Origin: a virus
Length of the DNA stretch: 27,303 bases
Virus record (IMG/VR): IMGVR_UViG_3300031974_003072
Location: 1 to 27,303 of that record
Reading direction: 5' to 3' (one strand)
Shown here: piece after piece, positions 1 to 3,680 of the stretch
Position numbering within the stretch: position 1 is the stretch's first letter
Layout: the number at the start of each line of letters is the position of its first letter
The notes under the pieces: generated by a model
Database searches by the model: none
The model's input: only the letters and a program-made list of their open reading frames with translations
Told to the model about the DNA's origin: nothing
Program-made: the position numbers and the translations under genes

Positions 1-76
1 CCGCTACTTCAGTAGCAGTCTCATCAGCATCTAAAAATGCTGAGTGAATTAATGTATACCTTTTTAATGCTTTCAT
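1..76 (-). CDS. Start of an unidentified protein (partial, cut by window edge)
   Basis: The first 25 codons are visible, beginning MKALKRYTLIHSAFLDADET, and the frame runs off the window. The ATG at 76 is preceded by a strong ribosome binding site (AATAAGGAG) and by a promoter-like sequence at 110-137. The RBS contains the 10-mer TAATAAGGAG that is complementary to the hairpin loop of the non-coding RNA at 1164-1882. It is the last gene of the minus-strand run in this window. Product not recognised. Confidence 0.7.
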   Translation of the reverse strand, partial: MKALKRYTLIHSAFLDADETATEVA

Positions 77-109
77 ATTTTTCTCCTTATTATTTAAAAA
101 CATAATATA

Positions 110-137
110 ATTGTATACTCATTAGAATAAAATTCAA
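110..137 (-). promoter_or_regulatory. Sigma70-like promoter for the gene starting at 76
   Basis: On the minus strand TTGAAT (137-132) and TACAAT (115-110) are separated by 16 bases. It overlaps the stop codon of the gene at 134-316 and lies about 35 bases before the next start codon. Confidence 0.45.
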
Positions 138-316
138 CTAGTTTTAGTTAAATAATCAAAATGATGACCGCCCTGACTTAAGTACTTAAACTCACGATCA
201 AACGCGCAAGCCTTACACCATTCTTCTTTTGTCTTAAAGCCATTCTTTTCCCATTCATCTCGAGTATCCTCAAGTTCAAGTTCTAGTTGTTTTGCGTTTT
301 CAAAATCCCAGTTCAT
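134..316 (-). CDS. Small acidic hypothetical protein, 60 aa
   Basis: A charged soluble 60-residue protein, rich in Glu/Asp/Lys in its first half, with a W-C-K-A-C segment near the middle; no known family recognised. The start at 316 has an excellent Shine-Dalgarno (AAGGAGGT) and overlaps the stop of the upstream membrane-protein gene by ATGA, so the two are probably translationally coupled. It ends within the promoter proposed for the gene at 76. Confidence 0.75.
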   Translation of the reverse strand: MNWDFENAKQLELELEDTRDEWEKNGFKTKEEWCKACAFDREFKYLSQGGHHFDYLTKTS

Positions 317-471
317 TTTCTACCTCCTTTTTGTTCTGAAACAAGTATTGAAGAGCCAATTGCAAATGCAGCAGCTCCTATTAATAATAACATACCAAAG
401 AAGTCTAATCCTGCGATTAGACCCACCACTATAAAGATGGCTGACGCCACCATGAATATTTTAGTTCGCAT
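313..471 (-). CDS. Small membrane protein, 52 aa, two TM segments
   Basis: Begins MRTKIFMVAS and contains two hydrophobic stretches (about residues 5-22 and 25-46) followed by a short polar tail ending QKGGRK, so it is predicted to be a two-span inner-membrane protein. A G-rich RBS (GGGGG) lies just before the ATG. Its start overlaps the end of the preceding gene and its stop overlaps the next start (ATGA). Function unknown; small membrane proteins of this kind are common in early regions of T4-like phages. Confidence 0.7.
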   Translation of the reverse strand: MRTKIFMVASAIFIVVGLIAGLDFFGMLLLIGAAAFAIGSSILVSEQKGGRK

Positions 472-598
472 AAAGCACCCCCATTAATAAAAACCAAGCA
501 AGCAATACAAAGCCACTTCCTAAAACAACCCACTCATATGGATCATTTCTATCAAATGGGCCCCAAATTGCTTCCATTATCTTATTCTTTCTTTTCAT
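461..598 (-). CDS. Small membrane protein, 45 aa, one TM segment
   Basis: Begins MKRKNKIMEA, has a polar N-terminal half and one hydrophobic C-terminal segment (about residues 22-43), so a single-span membrane protein is likely. The RBS GGAGGAG precedes the ATG at 598. It is the first gene of a three-gene coupled unit (598 to 134). The stop overlaps the start of the next gene by 11 bases. Function unknown. Confidence 0.7.
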   Translation of the reverse strand: MKRKNKIMEAIWGPFDRNDPYEWVVLGSGFVLLAWFLLMGVLYAN

Positions 599-631
599 GT
601 TCTCCTCCTATTTAATTTTGAACATAATATT

Positions 632-660
632 ATTTTAATTACTTTTTAACTTTATTACAA
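632..660 (-). promoter_or_regulatory. Possible promoter for the small-gene operon 598-134
   Basis: TTGTAA (660-655) and TAAAAT (637-632) on the minus strand, 17 bases apart, in a gene-free stretch directly upstream of the first gene. The boxes are imperfect and the surrounding AT-richness makes chance matches likely. Confidence 0.35.
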
Positions 661-668
661 CTTTGCTA

Positions 669-696
669 TTGATCGTAAGGAAGAATTCATTATAAT
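669..696 (+). promoter_or_regulatory. Sigma70-like promoter, plus strand
   Basis: TTGATC (669-674) and a perfect TATAAT (691-696) are separated by 16 bases. It would drive the plus-strand gene at 758 and is divergent from the minus-strand operon starting at 598. The stretch 599-757 otherwise contains no gene. Confidence 0.5.
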
Positions 697-757
697 AAAT
701 GAAAGGTTATTGTTACTGCAGAGACATAAGCCACATTCTAAAGTCAGGAGTGAATAA

Positions 758-853
758 GTGGAATGGGTACGAGAGAAATTAAAAGCAATAATAGACACAA
801 TTAATATTATAATCTGGTTCATAGGACTAGCTACAATAATAGGGTTTATCTGA
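758..853 (+). CDS. Micro membrane protein, 31 aa, GTG start
   Basis: A 31-residue frame reading (V/M)EWVREKLKAIIDTIN followed by a hydrophobic segment rich in I, F, L and ending GFI. The GTG at 758 has AGGAG seven bases upstream. The charged head plus one hydrophobic helix resembles small phage membrane proteins; no family assigned. It stops just before the promoter at 857, so it and the next gene are separately or jointly transcribed. Confidence 0.5.
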   Translation: MEWVREKLKAIIDTINIIIWFIGLATIIGFI

Positions 854-856
854 GGG

Positions 857-884
857 TTGCATTTTTGTAAAAAGGGTCTATAAT
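857..884 (+). promoter_or_regulatory. Strong sigma70-like promoter, plus strand
   Basis: TTGCAT (857-862), 16-base spacer, perfect TATAAT (879-884). The expected start of transcription is near 891, only about four bases before the ATG of the gene at 895, giving an almost leaderless transcript. Confidence 0.65.
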
Positions 885-894
885 ACTCCGTATT

Positions 895-1029
895 ATGGAT
901 ATTTTAATTATGGGTGCAGGTTTTTGGATAGCGATGAGGGTACTTACTCTCATGGAAGTTCTATTCGGTGTTAAACCTAAACGAACATATAACAGACCAT
1001 CTAAGAAAGATCCTTTTAGGTGGACCTAG
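895..1029 (+). CDS. Small membrane protein with basic tail, 44 aa
   Basis: Starts MDILIMGAGF, with a hydrophobic segment over residues 1-26 and a basic C-terminus (residues 27-44, many K/R). No Shine-Dalgarno is visible before the ATG at 895; the promoter at 857-884 places the transcript start only a few bases upstream, so leaderless initiation is possible. An internal ATG at 910 is an alternative. An intrinsic terminator follows at 1075. Function unknown. Confidence 0.5.
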   Translation: MDILIMGAGFWIAMRVLTLMEVLFGVKPKRTYNRPSKKDPFRWT

Positions 1030-1074
1030 TCATCAACTTTTAGTATACCACTCCTTACTAAAGTTGGGCCAAAG

Positions 1075-1100
1075 GGGCAGCGAGCAGCTGCCCTTTTTTT
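1075..1100 (+). terminator. Intrinsic terminator ending the plus-strand small-gene unit
   Basis: GGGCAGC (1075-1081), loop GAGCA, GCTGCCC (1087-1093), followed by seven T residues. A textbook Rho-independent terminator on the plus strand, convergent with the minus-strand RNA gene whose own terminator lies at 1161-1191. Confidence 0.9.
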
Positions 1101-1121
1101 GTGTGTATGAAAAAAGCCCCA

Positions 1122-1150
1122 ATATTATAAAATTCCCCCACAAAGTGCAA
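1122..1150 (-). promoter_or_regulatory. Promoter-like copy of the TTGCAC/TATAATATTG family
   Basis: On the minus strand TTGCAC (1150-1145) is followed after 15 bases by TATAATATTG (from 1129), the same arrangement as at 1952 and 3051. It lies just beyond the terminator of the non-coding RNA and would fire towards the 3' end of the plus-strand gene at 895-1029. No gene is visible downstream, so it may make an antisense transcript. Confidence 0.4.
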
Positions 1151-1156
1151 CTGTTT
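1144..1156. repeat. 13-bp direct repeat flanking the non-coding RNA gene (copy 1)
   Basis: AGTGCAACTGTTT occurs here and again at 1911-1923, one copy on each side of the non-coding RNA. Each copy contains a -35 hexamer (TTGCAC on the minus strand), so the repeat may reflect shared promoter sequence or a cassette boundary. Confidence 0.6.
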
Positions 1157-1160
1157 TTTT

Positions 1161-1191
1161 AAACAAAAAAAAGCAGCTCTTGCGAGCTGCT
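1161..1191 (-). terminator. Intrinsic terminator of the non-coding RNA
   Basis: Perfect 8-bp stem AGCAGCTC (1172-1179) / GAGCTGCT (1184-1191) with a four-base loop. In the minus-strand reading it is followed by a run of T, visible as an A-tract at 1165-1172 on the plus strand. Confidence 0.9.
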
Positions 1192-1882
1192 CTTCCCATC
1201 AATTATCTAATAAGGAGGTAATATGATGTAAAAACTTAGGTGGCAGGATACTTTTCACCCCTGCCGTATTTCAATTACTCGCTAAAGCAATTCAGGATCC
1301 AGGTCCGCGCGAAGATAGGGGTACTTCAGTTATCGTACGTTCTGATATCACCTACTACTGCCTTTCGGTGTAAGTTCGCATCTACAAGGGAGCTCTACTT
1401 ACGCTTTCAACGCTTATAATTTGCTGTCCTGTTACGAGGATAACCTCTTAGCTCGCTAAAGTCAAGAGGGTCCTAATAAACTCTCAAGGGGGGCCTATGT
1501 AGTAAGATTCTTTTCTATTTCGAATCGACTAGTAAGCTCAATCGCGTTTATGCTGAGCTGCTGTCAATGCTGTATCATTAAGATCGGCATCGCTACTAAT
1601 ACGGTGTACGTGTATCCAGCTCTTCGGCGTACTCTTTAAACCTGCTTTAGGTCCCGCTTTAACTTTCGATTCTAATAGATCACCTACGACCTACATCTTA
1701 GCACCTACTACCACCTACGTCATCGTCTCGGATATGCTAGTCCGTCTCTGTTGACTACGGCCCATGGGGTGTGGCAAACATCAAGCCCTCCAGCTCTAAC
1801 GTCCTGACTCTTTGTATTTCAACTCAAGTTTAAACGTTAAACTACCTTCAGCGCGCCCCAGTAATAGTGGCCCCATCTAAGT
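1164..1882 (-). ncRNA. Large structured non-coding RNA candidate, about 720 nt
   Basis: No plausible protein is encoded here, yet the segment has a promoter (1889-1917), an intrinsic terminator (1161-1191) and visibly higher G+C than the genes around it, as expected of a structured RNA in an AT-rich genome. Many helices can be read in the minus-strand RNA: AGUUUAA/UUAAACU near the 5' end, UAGUC/GACUA, ACCU/AGGU, AGCUCA/UGAGCU, GAUUC/GAAUC, AAUUGCU/AGUAAUU, GGCAGG/CCUGCC, and a bulged 9-bp hairpin at 1197-1228 displaying CCUCCUU. GUAGGU is repeated five times. In size and setting it recalls the giant phage-associated RNAs GOLLD and ROOL, but I cannot show membership. It does not match tmRNA or rRNA by eye. 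Confidence 0.72.
1197..1228 (-). other. Anti-Shine-Dalgarno hairpin in the non-coding RNA
   Basis: In the minus-strand RNA, CAUCA-U-AUUA pairs with UAAU-UGAUG (9 bp, one bulged U). The 13-nt loop (1206-1218) reads CCUCCUUAUUAGA. CCUCCUUA equals the 3' end of bacterial 16S rRNA. The loop 10-mer CUCCUUAUUA is perfectly complementary to TAATAAGGAG in the ribosome binding sites of the genes starting at 76, 2334 and 11355. It lies directly before the terminator hairpin. Confidence 0.7.
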
Positions 1883-1888
1883 GTTCAT

Positions 1889-1917
1889 ATTGTACGCCCT
1901 TTTTTATTCGAGTGCAA
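1889..1917 (-). promoter_or_regulatory. Sigma70-like promoter of the non-coding RNA
   Basis: On the minus strand TTGCAC (1917-1912), 17-base spacer, TACAAT (1894-1889). Transcription would start near 1882. Confidence 0.7.
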
Positions 1918-1923
1918 CTGTTT
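1911..1923. repeat. 13-bp direct repeat flanking the non-coding RNA gene (copy 2)
   Basis: Second copy of AGTGCAACTGTTT (first at 1144-1156). It overlaps the -35 box of the RNA promoter. Confidence 0.6.
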
Positions 1924-1930
1924 ATTTATA
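1923..1930 (-). promoter_or_regulatory. Possible T4-type late promoter
   Basis: TATAAATA on the minus strand, the T4 late promoter core, about 40 bases upstream of the proposed start of the non-coding RNA. It could allow late transcription of the RNA, but in this AT-rich spacer a chance match is possible. Confidence 0.35.
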
Positions 1931-1951
1931 AAAATATAATTAAAAAAAAGG

Positions 1952-1980
1952 TTGCACTTTACTACAAAATATTATAATAT
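1952..1980 (+). promoter_or_regulatory. Promoter P1 of the C-free cassette
   Basis: TTGCAC (1952-1957) followed by TATAATAT (1973-1980); spacing is 15 bases to TATAAT or 17 to TAATAT. The 19-bp palindrome at 1987-2005 lies at the expected start of transcription. Apart from C2000 a transcript starting at about 1987 contains no C until 2854. Confidence 0.65.
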
Positions 1981-2009
1981 TGCGCGAATAAGAATGATTC
2001 TTATTTAGA
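1973..2009 (+). repeat. 37-bp direct repeat bounding the C-free cassette (copy 1)
   Basis: Bases 1973-2009 and 2844-2880 are identical over 37 bp (offset 871). The unit comprises TATAATATTGCGCG plus a 19-bp palindrome. The C-free tract lies almost exactly between the C residues of the two copies. Confidence 0.95.
1987..2005 (+). promoter_or_regulatory. 19-bp perfect palindrome, operator candidate (copy 1)
   Basis: AATAAGAATGATTCTTATT, a perfect 9-1-9 inverted repeat just downstream of the -10 box, the classic place for a repressor site. By eye it matches the E. coli Fur box consensus at 12 of 19 positions and has the Fur 6-1-6 form (AAGAAT-G-ATTCTT), but a phage repressor is equally possible. 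Confidence 0.6.
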
Positions 2010-2074
2010 TTTAATTAATTTGTATTTGTAGTAGTAATGGGTTATAATTAGATTTTAATTAAATAAGGAGTATT

Positions 2075-2281
2075 ATGTATTATTTTAAATTTGTTTATAA
2101 TTTTGTTTATATTAGTTTTGTTTTTTTAAAATTGAAATTAAATAATAATAAAAATGATATATTTTTGGATTTTGAATTAGATTATAATAAATTATATATT
2201 GATATGAATATTGATGATGATTATAATAATATAATTGGTTATGAGTTTTTTTTAAATTGTTTAGATTTTTTTAATTTGTAA
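2075..2281 (+). CDS. C-free gene, 68-aa hypothetical protein
   Basis: Starts MYYFKFVYNFVYISFVFLKL; the first 20 or so residues are hydrophobic and aromatic, the rest is Asn/Asp/Tyr-rich. The ATG at 2075 has a good RBS (AATAAGGAG). Because the coding strand lacks C, the protein uses only 15 amino acids and has no Ala, Pro, Thr, His or Gln. The N-terminus could be a membrane anchor. First gene after promoter P1. No homologue recognised; composition bias would hide distant similarity. Confidence 0.7.
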   Translation: MYYFKFVYNFVYISFVFLKLKLNNNKNDIFLDFELDYNKLYIDMNIDDDYNNIIGYEFFLNCLDFFNL

Positions 2282-2333
2282 TTAATTTAAATTTAGTATA
2301 TAATTAGATTTTAATTTTAATAAGGAGTAAATT

Positions 2334-2717
2334 ATGTTTAGAGTATTTTTTTATGAAAATTGTAGAGGTTTTGAAGATATAAAAGATATTAGTGATGATT
2401 ATAAAATTGATGATGTTGAATTATTGAAGAAGAAATTGTTTGATGATTTTGTTGATGTAGAGATTATTAGTAGTTGGTTTAATGAAAATATTAATGATGT
2501 TAATGTTGATATGGTTGTTGATTATGATAATGAAAAGGGAATTGGTTTATTAAATATTAGTGAAGAGTTGGGTGTTTGGTTTTATAAAAATGAAGATAGT
2601 ATTTTTGAAAATAAGAATTTAAGTGATAGTGATATTGTATTAGTATTAGAATGTTATTTGTATGATTTAAATTTAGAAGATATTAATAAAAGAATATTTG
2701 ATATAGTAGAGAGTTAA
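2334..2717 (+). CDS. C-free gene, very acidic 127-aa protein, possible DNA mimic
   Basis: Starts MFRVFFYENCRGFEDIKD and has 32 Asp/Glu against 12 Lys/Arg by hand count, spread along the protein. It contains no Ala, Pro, Thr, His or Gln, as forced by the C-free coding strand. The acidity is not forced, since Lys codons are also C-free. The ATG at 2334 has the RBS TAATAAGGAG (2318-2327). Small, strongly acidic early phage proteins are often DNA mimics (Ocr and ArdA families); a segment around residues 58-82 (VVDYDNEKGIGLLNISE) loosely recalls ArdA, but this is only a suggestion. The uninterrupted 127-codon frame, despite TAA/TAG being favoured by such composition, argues that it is translated. 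Confidence 0.8.
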   Translation: MFRVFFYENCRGFEDIKDISDDYKIDDVELLKKKLFDDFVDVEIISSWFNENINDVNVDMVVDYDNEKGIGLLNISEELGVWFYKNEDSIFENKNLSDSDIVLVLECYLYDLNLEDINKRIFDIVES

Positions 2718-2728
2718 TTAATTAATAG

Positions 2729-2779
2729 GTGGGAAAAATAATTGATAAAGTAGTTGATTTATTTAAAGAAAGAATATAA
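2729..2779 (+). CDS. Possible 16-aa amphipathic peptide
   Basis: A GTG-started frame reads (V/M)GKIIDKVVDLFKERI and stops within the -10 box of promoter P2. It is C-free, amphipathic in pattern, and resembles the peptide at 2795-2842, which lies in the second 69-bp repeat unit. The RBS is weak, so this may be chance. Confidence 0.25.
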   Translation: MGKIIDKVVDLFKERI

Positions 2780-2784
2780 TATTG
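2747..2784 (+). repeat. 69-bp tandem promoter repeat, unit 1
   Basis: AAAGTAGTTGATTT (2747-2760) followed by TATAATATTG (2775-2784). The same two blocks recur 69 bases downstream at 2816-2829 and 2844-2853. Confidence 0.75.
2754..2780 (+). promoter_or_regulatory. Promoter-like element P2
   Basis: TTGATT (2754-2759), 15 bases, TATAAT (2775-2780), the same geometry as P1. Its -35 is C-free (TTGATT instead of TTGCAC). It lacks the palindrome. Confidence 0.45.
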
Positions 2785-2794
2785 GGGGATTTGG

Positions 2795-2842
2795 TTGAGT
2801 GAGAAAATAAATGAAAAAGTAGTTGATTTTTTAGTTGTTTGA
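2795..2842 (+). CDS. Possible 15-aa peptide
   Basis: A TTG-started frame reads (L/M)SEKINEKVVDFLVV, preceded by a G-rich stretch (GGGGGA) at suitable distance, and stops just before the -10 box of P3. It shares the K-x-V-V-D-(L/F) core with the peptide at 2729-2779. Too short to be certain. Confidence 0.22.
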   Translation: MSEKINEKVVDFLVV

Positions 2843-2853
2843 ATATAATATTG
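2816..2853 (+). repeat. 69-bp tandem promoter repeat, unit 2
   Basis: Second copy of the AAAGTAGTTGATTT / TATAATATTG pair, ending where the C-free tract ends. Confidence 0.75.
2823..2849 (+). promoter_or_regulatory. Promoter-like element P3
   Basis: TTGATT (2823-2828), 15 bases, TATAAT (2844-2849), followed by the second copy of the palindrome. It would transcribe into the AGTCTCC repeat region; no gene lies downstream on this strand. Confidence 0.5.
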
Positions 2854-2880
2854 CGCGAATAAGAATGATTCTTATTTAGA
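2844..2880 (+). repeat. 37-bp direct repeat bounding the C-free cassette (copy 2)
   Basis: Identical to 1973-2009. It marks the downstream edge of the C-free tract. Confidence 0.95.
2858..2876 (+). promoter_or_regulatory. 19-bp perfect palindrome, operator candidate (copy 2)
   Basis: Same sequence as at 1987-2005 and at the same distance from its -10 box. Confidence 0.6.
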
Positions 2881-3023
2881 ATATTTATATATTATTTTTA
2901 TGTTTATTTTATTTTAATTTTATCCCAATTTCATTCTAATCGGGGGTCTTCTGAGGGCGCGAGTCTCCCCCGGGGGGCAACTTTTTGCAGGAGACTTTCT
3001 GAGGGGAGCGGTGGTTTGCCAGA

Positions 3024-3038
3024 TAAGAATGAGTCTTA
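3024..3038 (-). promoter_or_regulatory. Variant copy of the operator palindrome
   Basis: Plus-strand TAAGAATGAGTCTTA differs by one base from the core TAAGAATGATTCTTA of the 19-bp palindrome. On the minus strand it lies downstream of the TATAATATTGCGG box at 3056-3044, mirroring P1. Confidence 0.55.
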
Positions 3039-3050
3039 ACTAGCCGCAAT

Positions 3051-3077
3051 ATTATACTATCTCGACCAAAAGTGCAA
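3051..3077 (-). promoter_or_regulatory. Minus-strand promoter of the TTGCAC/TATAATATTG family
   Basis: TTGCAC (3077-3072), 15 bases, TATAAT (3056-3051) followed by ATTGCGG and an operator-like palindrome. It fires towards repeat copy 2 and the C-free cassette, so it could produce an antisense RNA. Confidence 0.5.
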
Positions 3078-3231
3078 CTTCTGAGGGTACTAAAAGTCTC
3101 CCGAATGTAGGAGACTTAGGAACGGGGGGCTAGCAGTAGCGTAGAGCTCTAGCTGATATCATAGGACATGCCTAATTCGACAGCGCCTGAAGCCCGCCTA
3201 GAAAGTCTCCTCAGAGTCTCCCGAAAAGTCT

Positions 3232-3298
3232 CCTAGAAAGTCTCCCGATTCTACTCTTAGCGGTTCGGTTAGGAACCAAAGTAGGAGACTTTCCTAGG
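3232..3298 (-). other. Long hairpin at the start of a proposed minus-strand RNA
   Basis: CCTAG-AAAGTCTCC (3232-3245) pairs with GGAGACTTT-C-CTAGG (3284-3298), 14 bp with one bulged C, enclosing an inner GGTTC/GAACC hairpin. The promoter at 3302-3330 would start transcription near 3295, inside the first arm. Confidence 0.6.
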
Positions 3299-3301
3299 TA
3301 T

Positions 3302-3330
3302 ATTATAACCTATTCTCGAGGAGATATCAA
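3302..3330 (-). promoter_or_regulatory. Sigma70-like promoter facing the repeat array
   Basis: On the minus strand TTGATA (3330-3325), 17-base spacer, perfect TATAAT (3307-3302). It lies just after the stop codon of the gene at 3333-3587 and points into the gene-free repeat region, suggesting a non-coding transcript. Confidence 0.55.
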
Positions 3331-3332
3331 CT

Positions 3333-3587
3333 CTATAGAGCTGTTATATCTTGCCCATCGACAACAATCTTCTCGACCGTGTAATGGTTTCCAAGATGAT
3401 CTCTAGTAACCGATCCGTCCTCGTCGACATAAACATTACAACCAATGCGCTCGGCAATAGAGTCAAAGGCCATCTCCATAGCATCATTACTGCCATTAAG
3501 TAGAAGCTGACACTCTTTGCCATTAAGAGCTTCAGTATGTACAATGGTTGTTGCGATATGTTCTAATTCTATATAATGTTGTTTCAT
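3333..3587 (-). CDS. Hypothetical protein, 84 aa
   Basis: Begins MKQHYIELEHIATTIVHTEA; soluble, mixed charge, ends QDITAL. No family recognised. It has its own strong promoter (3608-3636) and RBS (AAGGAG) before the ATG at 3587, and it is the last protein gene of the minus-strand run before the non-coding accessory region. Separate promoter and RBS suggest early, independent expression. Confidence 0.75.
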   Translation of the reverse strand: MKQHYIELEHIATTIVHTEALNGKECQLLLNGSNDAMEMAFDSIAERIGCNVYVDEDGSVTRDHLGNHYTVEKIVVDGQDITAL

Positions 3588-3607
3588 AGTATTCTCCTTA
3601 TCACTCT

Positions 3608-3636
3608 ATTATAGGGGCGTTAAGTCTAGAATGCAA
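3608..3636 (-). promoter_or_regulatory. Strong sigma70-like promoter for the gene at 3333-3587
   Basis: TTGCAT (3636-3631), exactly 17 bases, TATAAT (3613-3608) on the minus strand, about 20 bases before the start codon. Confidence 0.8.
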
Positions 3637-3680
3637 CGGTTTTATCAGCGGAGAACTTCAGAAAAAATAGTTGCCTTTTC

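Larger units (their letters stand above)
2001..2853 (+). other. 853-base tract with no cytosine on the plus strand
   Basis: Every base from 2001 to 2853 was read and none is C, although G is frequent. The tract covers two genes, their leaders, the gap between them and the 3' spacer, so it is not only codon choice. The last C before it is in the palindrome of repeat copy 1 (2000); the first after it is in repeat copy 2 (2854). Confidence 0.97.
2962..3290. repeat. Array of nine AGTCTCC repeats in both orientations
   Basis: AGTCTCC on the plus strand at 2962, 3095, 3204, 3215, 3227 and 3239; its complement GGAGACT at 2990, 3110 and 3284. Four direct copies (3204-3245) are spaced 11-12 bases, about one helical turn. 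Inverted pairs form hairpins (2962/2990, 3095/3110, 3239/3284). TTCTGAGGG is also repeated at 2949, 2997 and 3079. No protein gene is visible in 2881-3332. Candidates are replication-initiator iterons, clustered operator sites, or structural elements of an RNA. Confidence 0.85.

Noticed and set aside
968-1162. Open frame on the plus strand of 64 codons
   Set aside because: It runs through the intrinsic terminator at 1075-1100, has no RBS and overlaps the better supported gene at 895-1029.
1208-1231. Excellent plus-strand RBS (TAATAAGGAGG) followed by ATG ATG
   Set aside because: The frame stops after two codons; the sequence is better explained as the complement of the anti-SD hairpin in the minus-strand RNA.
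1164-1882. Possible rRNA or tmRNA fragment, because of the CCUCCUUA end
   Set aside because: The rest shows no similarity by eye to 16S rRNA or tmRNA; only the anti-SD octamer matches.
2001-2853. C-free tract as simple AT-rich low complexity
   Set aside because: G is frequent, two frames with RBSs are intact, and only C is missing; plain AT-richness would lower both G and C.
3204-3245. CRISPR-like array
   Set aside because: Repeats are only 7-9 bases, occur in both orientations and have 4-5 base gaps; no cas genes.
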